From an uncultured Kocuria sp. (lineage in GTDB: Bacteria > Actinomycetota > Actinomycetes > Actinomycetales > Micrococcaceae): a stretch of DNA of 64,000 nucleotides. Shown here piece after piece: positions 1 to 8,485 of the stretch. Where the stretch lies: NCBI RefSeq assembly GCF_947500125.1, contig NZ_CANMRA010000008.1:62001-126000 (forward strand), in the 5' to 3' direction. A program made the translations under genes and the position numbers. The first letter of the stretch is position 1. Every line of letters begins with the position of its first letter. The notes under the pieces are model-generated. The model did not search any database. It worked only from the letters and a program-made list of their open reading frames with translations, and had not been told where the DNA came from.

Positions 1-320
1 AGGCGTGCGACTTCCGGGACAACCTCGCCTCGCTCCAGCACCTGGGCTACACCGTGCTCGGGGTCTCCGGCGACGACCCCGAGACCCTGTCCCGATTCGC
101 CGAGGAGTACCACCTTCCCTACCGGCTGCTCTCCGACCCCGACGGGCAGGCCGCCCGGGCATGGGGCGCCTGGGGGGAGAAGACGGTCAACGGGGAGACC
201 CGGACCGGCCCGCTCCGCTCGACCTTCGTCATCGAGCAGGACGGCACCGTGAGCTCCGCGGAGTACAACGTCCAGGCCGAGGGCCACGTCAAGAGTCTGC
301 GGGACCGGCTGGGCGCCTGA
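1..320 (+). CDS. Peroxiredoxin (BCP/PrxQ type), C-terminal part
   Basis: Only the last 105 or so residues are in the window; the first complete codon is at base 3 and the gene begins upstream. The visible part starts with ACDFRD, which in thiol peroxidases of the BCP/PrxQ group carries the resolving cysteine five residues after the peroxidatic one, so the catalytic Cys lies just outside. It continues with VLGVSGDDPE, a thioredoxin-fold strand and helix, and the STFVIEQDGTV strand typical of the AhpC/TSA family. Known role of the family: reduction of hydroperoxides in the cytoplasm using thioredoxin. The product is identified by family features; the substrate is unknown. Confidence 0.85.
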   Translation, partial: ACDFRDNLASLQHLGYTVLGVSGDDPETLSRFAEEYHLPYRLLSDPDGQAARAWGAWGEKTVNGETRTGPLRSTFVIEQDGTVSSAEYNVQAEGHVKSLRDRLGA

Positions 321-477
321 GCCGCACCCGCCCGGAAGGAGCTTTGCGACGACGAGCGCGCCGAGCTGGGTACTGCGCCGGGGAATCGACGTCATCGCCC
401 TGTCCTTCGCCCGCGACGCCTCCGACGACGCCCCGGGCGTGGGTGGGGTCCGGGGGTGGGCCCCGGCGGATCGGAGC

Positions 478-1308
478 TCAGGCCCGGAAGGTCAGCTCGG
501 TGCAGAGGTCGTCGCCGAGCACGAAGCGGCGCACCGGGGCGCGCAGGGCCCCGGACAGGTGGTCCGCGCCGCGGAACCGGATGCCCGGCACGCCGTCCCC
601 GATCAGCAGGGGTGCGGTGGTGAGGTAGAGCCGGTCCAGCGTCCCGGCCGCGAGGAACCTCGAGACGGTGCGTCCGCCGCCCTCGACCAGCACCCGGTGC
701 AGGCCTCGCCCGGCCAGGGCCTCGAGCACGGCCCGGGGCGCCAGCCCGTGCTCGTCCACGGGCACGGGCAGCACCGCGACGTGCGGGCCCGGGGGCGCGG
801 GCACGTCCGCGTGCTCCCCGACGACCCACACGGTGGGCGCGGCGCCGTCCGTGAGCACCGCCGCGGTCAGCGGGGCCCGCGCCGAGGGGTCCAGGACCAC
901 CCGGGTGGGGTGGGGGCCGGGCACGGCGCGGACGGTCAGCCGGCAGTCGTCGGCGACGACCGTGCCGACCCCCACGACCACGGCGTCCACGAGCGCGCGC
1001 AGCCGGTGCAGGTGCTCCCGGTCCTGGGGGCCGGTCACGAACTCGGCGTGCCCGGTGCGGGAGGCGATGAACCCGTCCAGGCTCTGTCCCAGCTGGGCGA
1101 GCACGAGGGGCCCGCGGTGCGCCACGAGCGGCCCGTAGCGCTCGACGAGCTCCGCCCCCGGGGGCGGCACGGGACGGACCCGGCCGGCCAGCAGGGCCTC
1201 CCAGGCGGCATCGGAGGCGGTGTCGCCGCCCGCGGGCGGAGCGGGGGCGGCGTCGTCCGCGGGCGGTGGAGAACCGCCGGGGGCACGGGGCGCGGTGCTG
1301 TCGGTCAC
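478..1308 (-). CDS. Pyrimidine reductase family protein (RibD C-terminal domain)
   Basis: 276 residues. After a Pro/Ala-rich N-terminal tail of about 65 residues comes one RibD_C domain: QSLDG at 75-79, GVGTV..ADD at 113-121, and the EGGG NADPH-binding signature at 209-212. In riboflavin synthesis this fold reduces 5-amino-6-ribosylamino-uracil phosphate, but stand-alone copies without the deaminase domain are common in actinobacteria and their substrates are mostly unknown. No rib genes are nearby, so a role as a general NADPH reductase is equally possible. It starts 4 bp after the stop of the upstream helical protein gene (1313-1849), so the two are probably co-transcribed. Confidence 0.85.
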   Translation of the reverse strand: MTDSTAPRAPGGSPPPADDAAPAPPAGGDTASDAAWEALLAGRVRPVPPPGAELVERYGPLVAHRGPLVLAQLGQSLDGFIASRTGHAEFVTGPQDREHLHRLRALVDAVVVGVGTVVADDCRLTVRAVPGPHPTRVVLDPSARAPLTAAVLTDGAAPTVWVVGEHADVPAPPGPHVAVLPVPVDEHGLAPRAVLEALAGRGLHRVLVEGGGRTVSRFLAAGTLDRLYLTTAPLLIGDGVPGIRFRGADHLSGALRAPVRRFVLGDDLCTELTFRA

Positions 1309-1312
1309 GGCG

Positions 1313-1849
1313 TCAGCTCCGGGCGAAGAACCGGTCCCGTGCCGTCTCCTCGGCGATGGCCCGCAGACGGTCGTACTGGTCGGCGGCGTCGGCCTCGAGC
1401 TTCGTCAGCTCCCCGGCGTCCAGGCGCGGCTCGGCGGGGGCGAGCTGCAGGAGGGTGACCCACATGCTGCGCTTGGCGACCACGAGGGACTGCAGCATCT
1501 CGAGCTCCCCGTGGGCGGCGATGCCGGCCCGCTCCCGGATCCGGCTCAGCGGATTGAGCCGGGAGGCGACGCCGGTGACGGTCCCGAGCCCCTTGGCCAG
1601 CCCGCGCCGGCCGGAGCCCAGCCGGTCGAGCATCGCCTCGAGGTGGCCGATGTCGTTCTTGATCTCGCTGACGAACGCGGCGAACCGCGCCTCGTACGGA
1701 GTGCCGGCCCACGTGGTGGCCGCCTCGTCGAAGAGGCGCACCCCGGAGAGGGCGCCCATGTAGTGCCCGAGCATGTAGGCCTCGAGCTCGTCGGAGCGGA
1801 CCTCCGCGCCCGCGGCGCCGTCCGGACCGGTGTGCGGCTGCTCGCTCAT
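1313..1849 (-). CDS. Conserved helical protein of unknown function
   Basis: 178 residues, not confidently assigned to a named family. It looks like an all-alpha protein: a charged N-terminus, then long amphipathic helices (EAYMLGHYMGALSGVRLF; a region rich in Asp, Glu and Leu around residues 60-80; and a C-terminal helix of about 40 residues). Acidic residues and His recur in a pattern reminiscent of ferritin-like or rubrerythrin-like bundles, but no complete metal-binding motif was found. A GAGGAGAAG ribosome site lies just before the ATG. It leads a two-gene unit with the RibD-like reductase. Confidence 0.65.
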   Translation of the reverse strand: MSEQPHTGPDGAAGAEVRSDELEAYMLGHYMGALSGVRLFDEAATTWAGTPYEARFAAFVSEIKNDIGHLEAMLDRLGSGRRGLAKGLGTVTGVASRLNPLSRIRERAGIAAHGELEMLQSLVVAKRSMWVTLLQLAPAEPRLDAGELTKLEADAADQYDRLRAIAEETARDRFFARS

Positions 1850-1998
1850 CTGCTTCTCCTCGCTCGTGGGAAGTTCTGCGGGAAGGCCTGTAGGAAGGCC
1901 CGGGGGAACGTCGCCGGGGTCGCCCGCCAGGGCCTGCCGGTGACGTCCCGCGGATCTCCTCGGTCTCCCAGCCTACTGACTCCGCCCCGGCTGCAGGG

Positions 1999-2026
1999 GA
2001 CGTGCGGCAGGAGACGTGCGGCAGGA
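1999..2026. repeat. Two tandem 14-bp repeats upstream of DUF3072 gene
   Basis: The unit GACGTGCGGCAGGA occurs twice back to back, followed by a partial third copy (GACGG). It lies between the divergent genes at 1313-1849 and 2088-2351, about 60 bp upstream of the second gene. It could be a regulator site or simple slippage; nothing further can be said from sequence. Confidence 0.6.
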
Positions 2027-2075
2027 GACGGTGCAGCGGGAACGGTGCGGGGGCGAGAACCATAAGGGGTGTGAC

Positions 2076-2081
2076 TATCAT
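2076..2081 (+). promoter_or_regulatory. -10 hexamer TATCAT, predicted leaderless start
   Basis: TATCAT matches the TANNNT actinobacterial -10 consensus and ends 6 nt before the ATG at 2088, so transcription would begin at or next to the start codon. No ribosome binding site is visible between the hexamer and the ATG. The -35 region is weak. Confidence 0.5.
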
Positions 2082-2087
2082 GGGCGC

Positions 2088-2351
2088 ATGACTGAGAACG
2101 CGAGCGGATCCCCCGGCCCCGACGAGCAGGAGACCCTGGGGGCCACCAGCCCCGAACCGGGCAGCGGGATCGACCGTGACCCGGACGAGTGGGCCACGGG
2201 CGAGGAGCCCATGACCGGCGCGCAGCGCAGCTATCTCGACACCCTGGCCCGCGAGGCCGGTGAGGAGCTGCCGGCGGACCTCACGAAGGCCGAGGCGTCC
2301 AAGCACATCGACCGGCTGCAGGGCGAGAGCGGCCGGGTCCAGGACCAGTAG
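2088..2351 (+). CDS. DUF3072 domain-containing protein
   Basis: 87 residues. The C-terminal half (MTGAQRSYLDTLAREAGEE, then LPADLTKAEASKHIDRLQ) is the DUF3072 signature, a small helical domain widespread in actinobacteria and proteobacteria. The first 40 residues are acidic, proline-rich and probably disordered. The ATG at 2088 is chosen over an upstream in-frame ATG at 2016 because homology starts downstream and a TATCAT hexamer sits 6 nt before it. The function is unknown. It precedes the epimerase gene by 27 bp and may be co-transcribed with it. Confidence 0.8.
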   Translation: MTENASGSPGPDEQETLGATSPEPGSGIDRDPDEWATGEEPMTGAQRSYLDTLAREAGEELPADLTKAEASKHIDRLQGESGRVQDQ

Positions 2352-2378
2352 GTCCGGCACCGGCGGAGGGGGAGCACC

Positions 2379-3410
2379 GTGAAGATCGTCGTCCTGGGAG
2401 CCACGGGCAACGTGGGCACCGCGGTGCTCCGCCGGCTGCACGCCGCGCCGGAGGTCACGCAGATCGTCGGGGTCTCCCGCGAAGGGCCCGAGCGGGACGG
2501 AGAGCCCTACGACGGCGTGGAGTGGCACACCGTCGACGTCGCCGCGAAGGAGTCCACCGCGGCGCTGGCGGAGATCCTGAGCGGCGCGGACGCCGTGATC
2601 CACCTCGTGTGGCTCATCCGCCCGAACCGGGACCTCGCCCTGATGCACGAGACGAACGTGGACGGCCTCGTCCACGTGCTCGACGCCGTGGTGCTCGCCG
2701 GCGTGCCCCAGGTCGTCTACCCCTCCTCGCTCGGGGCCTACAGCCCCGGCCCCAAGGACCGGGCCGTGGACGAGTCCTGGCCCGTGGGCGGGGTCGAGAC
2801 CTCGCACTACAACGTGCAGAAGGCGGAGACGGAGGCGGTGCTCAACCGGTTCGAGGAGGCCCACCCCGGGATCGTGGTGACCAGGCTGCGGCCCGGCTTC
2901 CTGTTCCAGGCCGGCGCAGCCCCCGAGATCGCGGACTACTTCTTCGGCGCCCTCGTGCCCAGAGGACTGCTCGCCCGGCTGCGCCTGCCCGTGCTGCCGT
3001 TCCCCGAGAGGTTCCGCTTCCAGACGCTGCACACCGACGACGTCGCGGACGCGTTCTGGCGGGTCATCCAGCACCGGGCCGGCGGGGCGTTCAACGTCGC
3101 GGCCGAGCCGGTGCTCGGCGCCGACGGCGTGGCGCAGGTGCTCGGCGCCAAGCGCATCCTGCCGGTGCCGCCGGCCCTGGTCCGGGCCCTCGTGGCGATC
3201 ACCTACCGGCTGCGGCTGCAGCCCACCGACCCCGGCTGGATCGACCTCGCCGACGCCGTGCCGATCATGGACACCACACGGATCCGCGAGGTCACGGGCT
3301 GGTCGGAGACCGTCAGCTCGCTCGAGGCGCTCCGCCAGATCGTGGACCACCTCGACGGCCGGGAGGGCCTCGGCAACCGGGAGCACCGGCCCCGGTCGCC
3401 GCTGGTGTAG
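2379..3410 (+). CDS. NAD-dependent epimerase/dehydratase (SDR)
   Basis: 343 residues, GTG start preceded by GGAGGGGGAG. The N-terminus has the extended-SDR nucleotide-binding motif GATGNVG at residues 8-14. An atypical catalytic region follows: YPSSLGAYSPG, then SHYNVQKAETEA, which supplies the Tyr-x-x-x-Lys pair as YNVQK. The C-terminal third (LHTDDVADAFWRVI) is the usual substrate-domain helix. Family members act on nucleotide sugars or other carbonyl compounds. With no sugar genes nearby, the substrate cannot be inferred. Confidence 0.85.
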   Translation: MKIVVLGATGNVGTAVLRRLHAAPEVTQIVGVSREGPERDGEPYDGVEWHTVDVAAKESTAALAEILSGADAVIHLVWLIRPNRDLALMHETNVDGLVHVLDAVVLAGVPQVVYPSSLGAYSPGPKDRAVDESWPVGGVETSHYNVQKAETEAVLNRFEEAHPGIVVTRLRPGFLFQAGAAPEIADYFFGALVPRGLLARLRLPVLPFPERFRFQTLHTDDVADAFWRVIQHRAGGAFNVAAEPVLGADGVAQVLGAKRILPVPPALVRALVAITYRLRLQPTDPGWIDLADAVPIMDTTRIREVTGWSETVSSLEALRQIVDHLDGREGLGNREHRPRSPLV

Positions 3411-3422
3411 CCACCCCGGACC

Positions 3423-3451
3423 TTCCGGCGGGCCGCGTCACGGCGTACGGT
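3423..3451 (+). promoter_or_regulatory. Promoter TTCCGG-N17-TACGGT, leaderless
   Basis: A -35-like TTCCGG (3423-3428) and a -10 TACGGT (3446-3451) are separated by 17 bp. The hexamer ends 6 nt before the ATG at 3458, so the transcript of the SOUL gene would have no 5' leader. It starts within the short gap after the epimerase stop. Confidence 0.5.
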
Positions 3452-3457
3452 GCCGTC

Positions 3458-4066
3458 ATGACCGAGCAGCAGCCGTACTCGACGGTGCGTCACTACCCCG
3501 ACTTCGAGCTGCGCCACTATCCGGAGCACGTGCTCGCGGAGGTCGAGGTCGGCGGGTCCTTCGAGCAGGCGGGCAACGCCGCCTTCAACGCTCTGTTCCG
3601 CTACATCAGCGGCGACAACCAGGGGCAGCAGGAGATCCCCATGACCGCTCCGGTGCTCCGGAGCGGCGCCGGGGCCGAGAAGATCGCGATGACCGCACCC
3701 GTGTGGCAACGGTCCCGGTCCGGGGCGGCACCGGACACCGCGGACGCGCACGTGGTCGCCTTCGTCCTCCCCTCCTCCGTCACCGCCGCGACGGCCCCCG
3801 TTCCGTCCGACCCCGCGGTGCGGATCCGGGTGGAGCCCCCGGCTCTCGCCGCCGTGCTGCGCTACCGCGGCCGGTGGACGCGGAGGTCCTACGCGAAGCA
3901 CCGCGAACAGCTGGAGGAGGCGGTCCGGGCGGCGGGGCTCGTGCCGGTGGCGGCGGCCCGCTTCGCGCGGTTCGACCCGCCGTTCACCCCGGCGTTCCTG
4001 CGCCGCAACGAGGTGGTCCTGCCCGTCAGCGGTCCCGGCGCTGGAGCAGGGCCAGCACCGCGCTGA
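3458..4066 (+). CDS. SOUL family heme-binding protein
   Basis: 202 residues. The whole protein is a SOUL/HEBP domain: an early FELRHYPEHVLAEV segment, the FNALFRYISGDN helix, and the diagnostic paired IPMTAPV and IAMTAPV strands around residues 65 and 85. The C-terminus ends with the usual YDPPxTPxFLRRNEV-like segment (FDPPFTPAFLRRNEV). Relatives bind heme or porphyrins; no signal peptide is seen, so it is likely cytoplasmic. The last 41 bp overlap the 3' end of the MFS gene on the other strand. Confidence 0.88.
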   Translation: MTEQQPYSTVRHYPDFELRHYPEHVLAEVEVGGSFEQAGNAAFNALFRYISGDNQGQQEIPMTAPVLRSGAGAEKIAMTAPVWQRSRSGAAPDTADAHVVAFVLPSSVTAATAPVPSDPAVRIRVEPPALAAVLRYRGRWTRRSYAKHREQLEEAVRAAGLVPVAAARFARFDPPFTPAFLRRNEVVLPVSGPGAGAGPAPR

Positions 4067-5366
4067 CCAGGACCATGACGCAGGCCGCGCCGACCGCGGC
4101 GGCGAACGCGCCCCGGTGCCCGGCGGTCTCGGCCATGAGCCCGGCCAGCGCCGCGCCCACGGCGGAGCCGAGGACCACACCGCTCGCGAGCATCGTCATG
4201 ACCGTGCCCAGCCGCTCCGGCCGGGCGACGTCCCCGCCGATGGTGTAGATCGTGACCATGGCGGGCCCCAGGGGCAGACCGGCGAGCAGCAGGACCACGA
4301 GCATCGGCCCGATCCCGCTCGGCAGGAGGAACAGCAGGCTCAGGGCGGCCATGGCGCCGGAGCTGACCACCCAGCGGGACGCGGGCCGGAATCGCTGCGG
4401 CCACCACGCCACGGACAGGGCCGCGGCCGCCGAGCTGATGCCGAGCACGGCGTAGAGCAGCCCGGTCGCGCTCTGGATGCCGAACTCGCCGCCGAAGGCG
4501 TTGAGGCCGTTCTGCACGGCGCCGAAGAACGCGCCCATGGCCACCATGCCCAGCACGGGGAGCAGGACGAGGAGCCGCTCGCGGCCGGTGACGGGGCGGT
4601 CCGCCGCCAGCCGCCGGTCCTCGCGCGAGACGGCCGGGACCGCCAGGCGCGTGGGGTGCACGGCGAAGGTCGTGACCATCGTGAGGGTCAGGACGGCCGC
4701 GAGGACGAAGGGGGACCACGGGGCGACCAGGGAGGCCAGGAGACCCACCAGGGCCGGGCCGAGCACGAAGGTCAGCTCGTCGGCGGTGGACTCGTAGGAC
4801 AGTGCGGTGTCCAGCTCGCGCCGGTTCCCGCGGACCAGCCCCCGCCACCGCACCCGGGCCAGCGGGCCCACCTGGGGGCACGTGGCGCCCACGAGGAGGG
4901 ACGCGCCGACGAGCAGCGGCACGGCCGGTGCGACCGGTCCTGCGGGGGCGTAGGCGGTGACCAGCAGCAGAACGATGGCCACGGCGTGGGCGAGGGCGGA
5001 GACCAGCAGCACGATCCGCTGGCCCAGCCGGTCGGCGAGGTGGCCCATCAGGGGCCCGCCCAGTGCCGAGCCGACCCCGACGCCGCCGGCGGCCAGGCCT
5101 CCGACGACGTAGGAGCCGCTGACGGCGGTGGCGAGGGTGAGCGCCCCGACGGTGAGCATGGCCAGGGGCAGGCGGGCCACGAAGGCGATCGGCAGGAAGT
5201 CGCGTCCGGCGAGCTGCACGAGCCGGGCGTACCGGCCGCCGGATGGGGGCGCCGTCCGGCGGCCGGTGTCGTGCGCGGCGGCCGAGCGGTGCTCCGCGGC
5301 AGGGGCCGGAGCAGCGGGGAGCCGGGCAGCGCGGTCAGCGGTGACGGAGGTGGTGGGAGGGTTCAC
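4026..5366 (-). CDS. MFS transporter
   Basis: 446 residues, GTG start with GAGGA 7 nt upstream. About 60 Ala/Pro-rich residues precede 12 predicted membrane segments. The loop after segment 2 reads GPLMGHLADRLGQR, the MFS motif A (G-x-L-x-D-R-x-G-R). A hydrophilic stretch between segments 6 and 7 (AVSREDRRLAADRPVTGRER) separates the two six-helix halves. It is most similar in layout to drug or metabolite exporters of actinobacteria. The substrate is unknown. It is tail-to-tail and overlapping with the SOUL gene. Confidence 0.87.
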   Translation of the reverse strand: MNPPTTSVTADRAARLPAAPAPAAEHRSAAAHDTGRRTAPPSGGRYARLVQLAGRDFLPIAFVARLPLAMLTVGALTLATAVSGSYVVGGLAAGGVGVGSALGGPLMGHLADRLGQRIVLLVSALAHAVAIVLLLVTAYAPAGPVAPAVPLLVGASLLVGATCPQVGPLARVRWRGLVRGNRRELDTALSYESTADELTFVLGPALVGLLASLVAPWSPFVLAAVLTLTMVTTFAVHPTRLAVPAVSREDRRLAADRPVTGRERLLVLLPVLGMVAMGAFFGAVQNGLNAFGGEFGIQSATGLLYAVLGISSAAAALSVAWWPQRFRPASRWVVSSGAMAALSLLFLLPSGIGPMLVVLLLAGLPLGPAMVTIYTIGGDVARPERLGTVMTMLASGVVLGSAVGAALAGLMAETAGHRGAFAAAVGAACVMVLVSAVLALLQRRDR

Positions 5367-5435
5367 AGGGGTCCTCGGAGGATGTGCGCACCGTCCCCCC
5401 TCCCGGTGCGCCCGACCCGGACAACAGGGCCCAGT

Positions 5436-6350
5436 CTACCGCTCGCCCGCCCCGCTGCCCGGGGTGGAGGAACGGCCGCCGTAGGTGATCTCCGCCGCAC
5501 CCACGGCCGAGGAGACGTACAGGCAGGGGCGGTCCGCGGGGGCGGCGGCGCAGACCGTGGCCGCCGTCAGGGCCTCCGGCTCGCGCTCGTCCGCGCCGGC
5601 GACCACGGGCGTCCACCAGTCGGCGTCCTGCACCGCGGCCTCGATGGCCCCGGCCCGGGTCGTGACGGACACCCGCCGCGGGGCCTCGCCGAGGAGCCGC
5701 AGCTCGGTGGCGCCGACCTCGGTGTGCGCGTCCAGCTCCTCGCGGACCCTGACCCCGTCGAGGTCCACGGCGCCGACCTCCGAGGCGGCCCACAGGGTGC
5801 GGGCGCTGCCGCTCACCTCGATCACGCCGGCCTCGGTGTCGAGCCGGACGTCGCCGAAGTCGCCCTCGACGCTCAGGGCGCCGGCGTCCCCGGAGAGCCG
5901 CAGGTCCACCGGCTCGTCCTCGGCCGGGACGGTGATCCGCACGTGCATCCCGCTGCCGGCGCCCGGCCAGGGCGCGGAGGGGAGGGCGTCGATGCTCAGC
6001 CGACCGTCCTCCACCCGGGGCTCGGGGGCGCTCTCGAGCCGGAAGCCGGCGTACACGGACTCCACCTGCAAATCCGGGACGTCGGCCGTCACGACCTCGA
6101 TGACGGCCGACCGTCCGTCGACCACGACCGTGTCCACGGACTCGGTCACCGTGGTGTCCACCCGGTGCTCCTGGACGGACAGGGACGCGGCCGCGGCCGC
6201 GCCGCCGGCGCCCAGCAGGAGGAGGGCGCCGATGCCGCCGAGCACGGCGGTGGGGACGAGCCAGGCGGTGCGCTCGTTCTCGCTGACGGCGTCCTGGGAG
6301 GAGTCGTTGGAGGAGTCGTGGGCGGCGGGGTGCTCGGGGTGGGTGCTCAT
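5436..6350 (-). CDS. Membrane-anchored DUF4097-like beta-repeat protein
   Basis: 304 residues: a hydrophilic Ser/Asp/His-rich cytoplasmic tail (1-28), one membrane segment (about 30-55, VPTAVLGGIGALLLLGAGG), then an exported domain built of repeating short strands (VDLRLSGDAGALSVEGDFG, LDTEAGVIEVSG, AASEVGAVDLDG, AHTEVGATELRL). This pattern matches the DUF4097/adhesin-type beta-helix. Its ATG overlaps the stop of the response regulator gene by 4 bp (ATGA), making it the third gene of a kinase-regulator-membrane protein operon. LiaFSR-like or PspC-like operons pair such proteins with NarL-type systems, so an envelope-stress role is plausible but inferred. Confidence 0.75.
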   Translation of the reverse strand: MSTHPEHPAAHDSSNDSSQDAVSENERTAWLVPTAVLGGIGALLLLGAGGAAAAASLSVQEHRVDTTVTESVDTVVVDGRSAVIEVVTADVPDLQVESVYAGFRLESAPEPRVEDGRLSIDALPSAPWPGAGSGMHVRITVPAEDEPVDLRLSGDAGALSVEGDFGDVRLDTEAGVIEVSGSARTLWAASEVGAVDLDGVRVREELDAHTEVGATELRLLGEAPRRVSVTTRAGAIEAAVQDADWWTPVVAGADEREPEALTAATVCAAAPADRPCLYVSSAVGAAEITYGGRSSTPGSGAGER

Positions 6351-7051
6351 GGCCGGAACTCCTGGTTCGACTGGTGGGCTGGGGAGGGGTGGCCGGGCCC
6401 GGGGTCCGGGTAGCCGAGGTAGCGCAGGACCGCGCGGACGCGGCGGTTGCCGCCGTCCTCGTGGGCGAGGCCCAGCTTGGTGAACACGGAACGGATGTGC
6501 TTCTCCACCGAGGACTCGGTGAGGAACAGGTTCGCGGCGATCGAGGCGTTCGAGAGCCCCTGGGCCATGAGACCGAGCACCTCGTGCTCCCGCGGGGAGA
6601 GGAGGTCCAGGTCCTGCCGGTGCCGGGAGCGCACGAGCAGCTGGGAGACGACCTCCGGGTCCAGGACGGTGCCGCCCGCGCCCACGGTCTCCACGGACTC
6701 GAGGAACTGGTCGACGTCCGCGACCCGGTCCTTGAGCAGGTACCCCAGCCCGTCCCGGCGGGACGCGATGAGCTCCGAGGCGTAGCGCTCCTCGACGTAC
6801 TGCGAGAGCACGAGCACCGCGATCCGGGGGTGCTGGGAGCGCACCAGGACGGCGGCGCGGATGCCCTCGTCCGTGAACGTCGGCGGCAGCCGTACGTCCA
6901 CGAGGGCGAAGTCCGGCTCGTGCTGCTCGACGGCCTTCAGCAGGTCCTCCGCGGTGTCGACGTCGGCGACCACGTCGTGGCCTGCCTCGGTGAGCAGGCG
7001 GACGAGGCCGGCGCGCAGGAGGACGGCGTCCTCCGCGATGACGATGCGCAT
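6347..7051 (-). CDS. NarL/LuxR-family response regulator
   Basis: 234 residues. The receiver domain (1-120) has the acidic pair E7/D8, the phospho-acceptor D52 in FALVDVRLPP, and the conserved Lys in GYLLKDRV. A LuxR-type helix-turn-helix follows (about 155-220: LSPREHEVLGLMAQGLSN, then SSVEKHIRSVFTKLG). The ATG shares one base with the kinase stop (TGATG) and the gene's stop overlaps the next start by 4 bp, so the three genes are translationally coupled. The target promoter is not known; the coupled DUF4097-like gene is the first candidate output. Confidence 0.92.
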   Translation of the reverse strand: MRIVIAEDAVLLRAGLVRLLTEAGHDVVADVDTAEDLLKAVEQHEPDFALVDVRLPPTFTDEGIRAAVLVRSQHPRIAVLVLSQYVEERYASELIASRRDGLGYLLKDRVADVDQFLESVETVGAGGTVLDPEVVSQLLVRSRHRQDLDLLSPREHEVLGLMAQGLSNASIAANLFLTESSVEKHIRSVFTKLGLAHEDGGNRRVRAVLRYLGYPDPGPGHPSPAHQSNQEFRP

Positions 7052-8472
7052 CAGGATCCCGCCCCCCGGGCGACCGGCAGCTCGACGGTCAGCTCGGTCG
7101 GCCCGCCGGCGGGCGAGTCGAGGAAGAAGTGCCCGCCCGCGGAGCGGATCCGGTCGGCGATCCCGGACAGGCCGCCGCCGGGGACCAGCACGGCGCCGCC
7201 GCGGCCGTCGTCGGCGATCCGGGCGACCACGCGGGTGCCTCCCGCGGGCTCGGCCTCGAGACCGACCCGCACCGACGCGGCGCCGGCCCGGGCGTGCTTG
7301 ACGATGTTGGCGATGCCCTCCGAGACCGCGAAGTACACGGCGGCCTCCGTCTCCGGCGCCAGCCGCGGCACCCGCACGTCCACGGCGACCGGGACGGGGG
7401 ACTGAGCGGCCACGGCGGAGAGGGCGGCGTCGAGGCCCCGGTCCTCCAGGACCGCCGGGTGGAAGCCCCGGGCCAGGCGGCGCAGCTCGGCGATCGCGGC
7501 CTTCGTGGTGGCGTGCGCCTCCCCGATGAGGTCCTTGGCCCCGGCGGGGTCGTGGTCGATCCGCCGCTGGGCCATCGACAGGTTCATGGCCACGGACACG
7601 AGCTGCGGCTGCACGCCGTCGTGCAGGTCCCGCTCGATCCGGGACCGCTCGGTGCGGGCGCCGCGGACGGCGGTCTCGCGGGCGGCCGCGGCCTCGGCGG
7701 CCCGGCGGCGCAGCTCCGCCGCCTCGTCCACCCGCAGCAGCAGCCGGGACAGGCCCCGGTGCGCGGCCGCGGCGAGGACCACGACGAGCAGCCCGAGGAG
7801 GGCCAGGGTGATCCCGGCCAGGACCACGGCCCAGTCCGGCCACGTCCCGACCACGTCGGAGGGCCACAGCGGGTTGTTCTGCGCCGCGTACAGCGGAGCG
7901 AAGGCCAGGGCCACGGCGGCGCCGGTGCCGGCCAGGGCGGCCACGGCGACCCAGCCCAGGACGGTGGTGAGGAGCAGGTGCAGCAGGCCCGTCCAGAACG
8001 CGGCGTCGGAGACGTCCAGCCACCACTGGTGGACGATCCGCCAGCCGTCGGTGCGGGGCGAGCGGCGCCGGCGCGGGGCGGGCAGGTGCAGCCCGAACGC
8101 CGCCTGCGTGCGGCGGCGCTCGACCCACTCGATCCCGCGGACCGCGTAGATCGCCGCCACGAGCAGGACCACGCCCACCAGGGCGGCGAGCGAGGCGAAG
8201 CCGGCGGAGACCAGGGACACGAGGGCGGTCAGCCACAGCGTGCCGAGCGCGGCGTCCACCACGAGGTCGGTGGTGCCGAAGAAGAGGGTCCTGGGGGACC
8301 ACGGTCCCCACTCCCGGAACCCGGGGGCGGGACCGGCGGCACGGGAACCGCCTGCGGGGAGGTAGGCGTCGTCGGGGGTCCCGGCGCCGGTGCCGGGATC
8401 GTGCGGGGGCTCGTGGCCGGGGCCGCTCCACGGTGCGGGGGGCAGGGGCCGGGTGTCGTGCGGTGTGCTCAT
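7051..8472 (-). CDS. Sensor histidine kinase (HisKA_3 / NarX-DesK type)
   Basis: 473 residues from the ATG at 8472; a GTG three codons upstream is the alternative. I prefer the ATG because a TAGCGT hexamer ends 7 nt before it. A long Pro/Gly-rich N-terminus is followed by membrane segments (about 75-120 and 155-265) carrying a sensor domain of PspC/DUF-like type. The dimerisation motif ERDLHDGVQPQ has the phosphorylated His at about 284. The ATPase domain has the N box SEGIANIVKHA, the G1 box IADDGRGG and the G2 box GGGLSGIADRI. It sits directly upstream of its response regulator. Confidence 0.92.
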   Translation of the reverse strand: MSTPHDTRPLPPAPWSGPGHEPPHDPGTGAGTPDDAYLPAGGSRAAGPAPGFREWGPWSPRTLFFGTTDLVVDAALGTLWLTALVSLVSAGFASLAALVGVVLLVAAIYAVRGIEWVERRRTQAAFGLHLPAPRRRRSPRTDGWRIVHQWWLDVSDAAFWTGLLHLLLTTVLGWVAVAALAGTGAAVALAFAPLYAAQNNPLWPSDVVGTWPDWAVVLAGITLALLGLLVVVLAAAAHRGLSRLLLRVDEAAELRRRAAEAAAARETAVRGARTERSRIERDLHDGVQPQLVSVAMNLSMAQRRIDHDPAGAKDLIGEAHATTKAAIAELRRLARGFHPAVLEDRGLDAALSAVAAQSPVPVAVDVRVPRLAPETEAAVYFAVSEGIANIVKHARAGAASVRVGLEAEPAGGTRVVARIADDGRGGAVLVPGGGLSGIADRIRSAGGHFFLDSPAGGPTELTVELPVARGAGS

Positions 8473-8479
8473 GCCCTTC

Positions 8480-8485
8480 ACGCTA
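8480..8485 (-). promoter_or_regulatory. -10 hexamer TAGCGT upstream of histidine kinase
   Basis: On the minus strand TAGCGT ends 7 nt before the ATG at 8472, compatible with leaderless transcription of the kinase-regulator operon. No clear -35 was seen. Confidence 0.4.
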
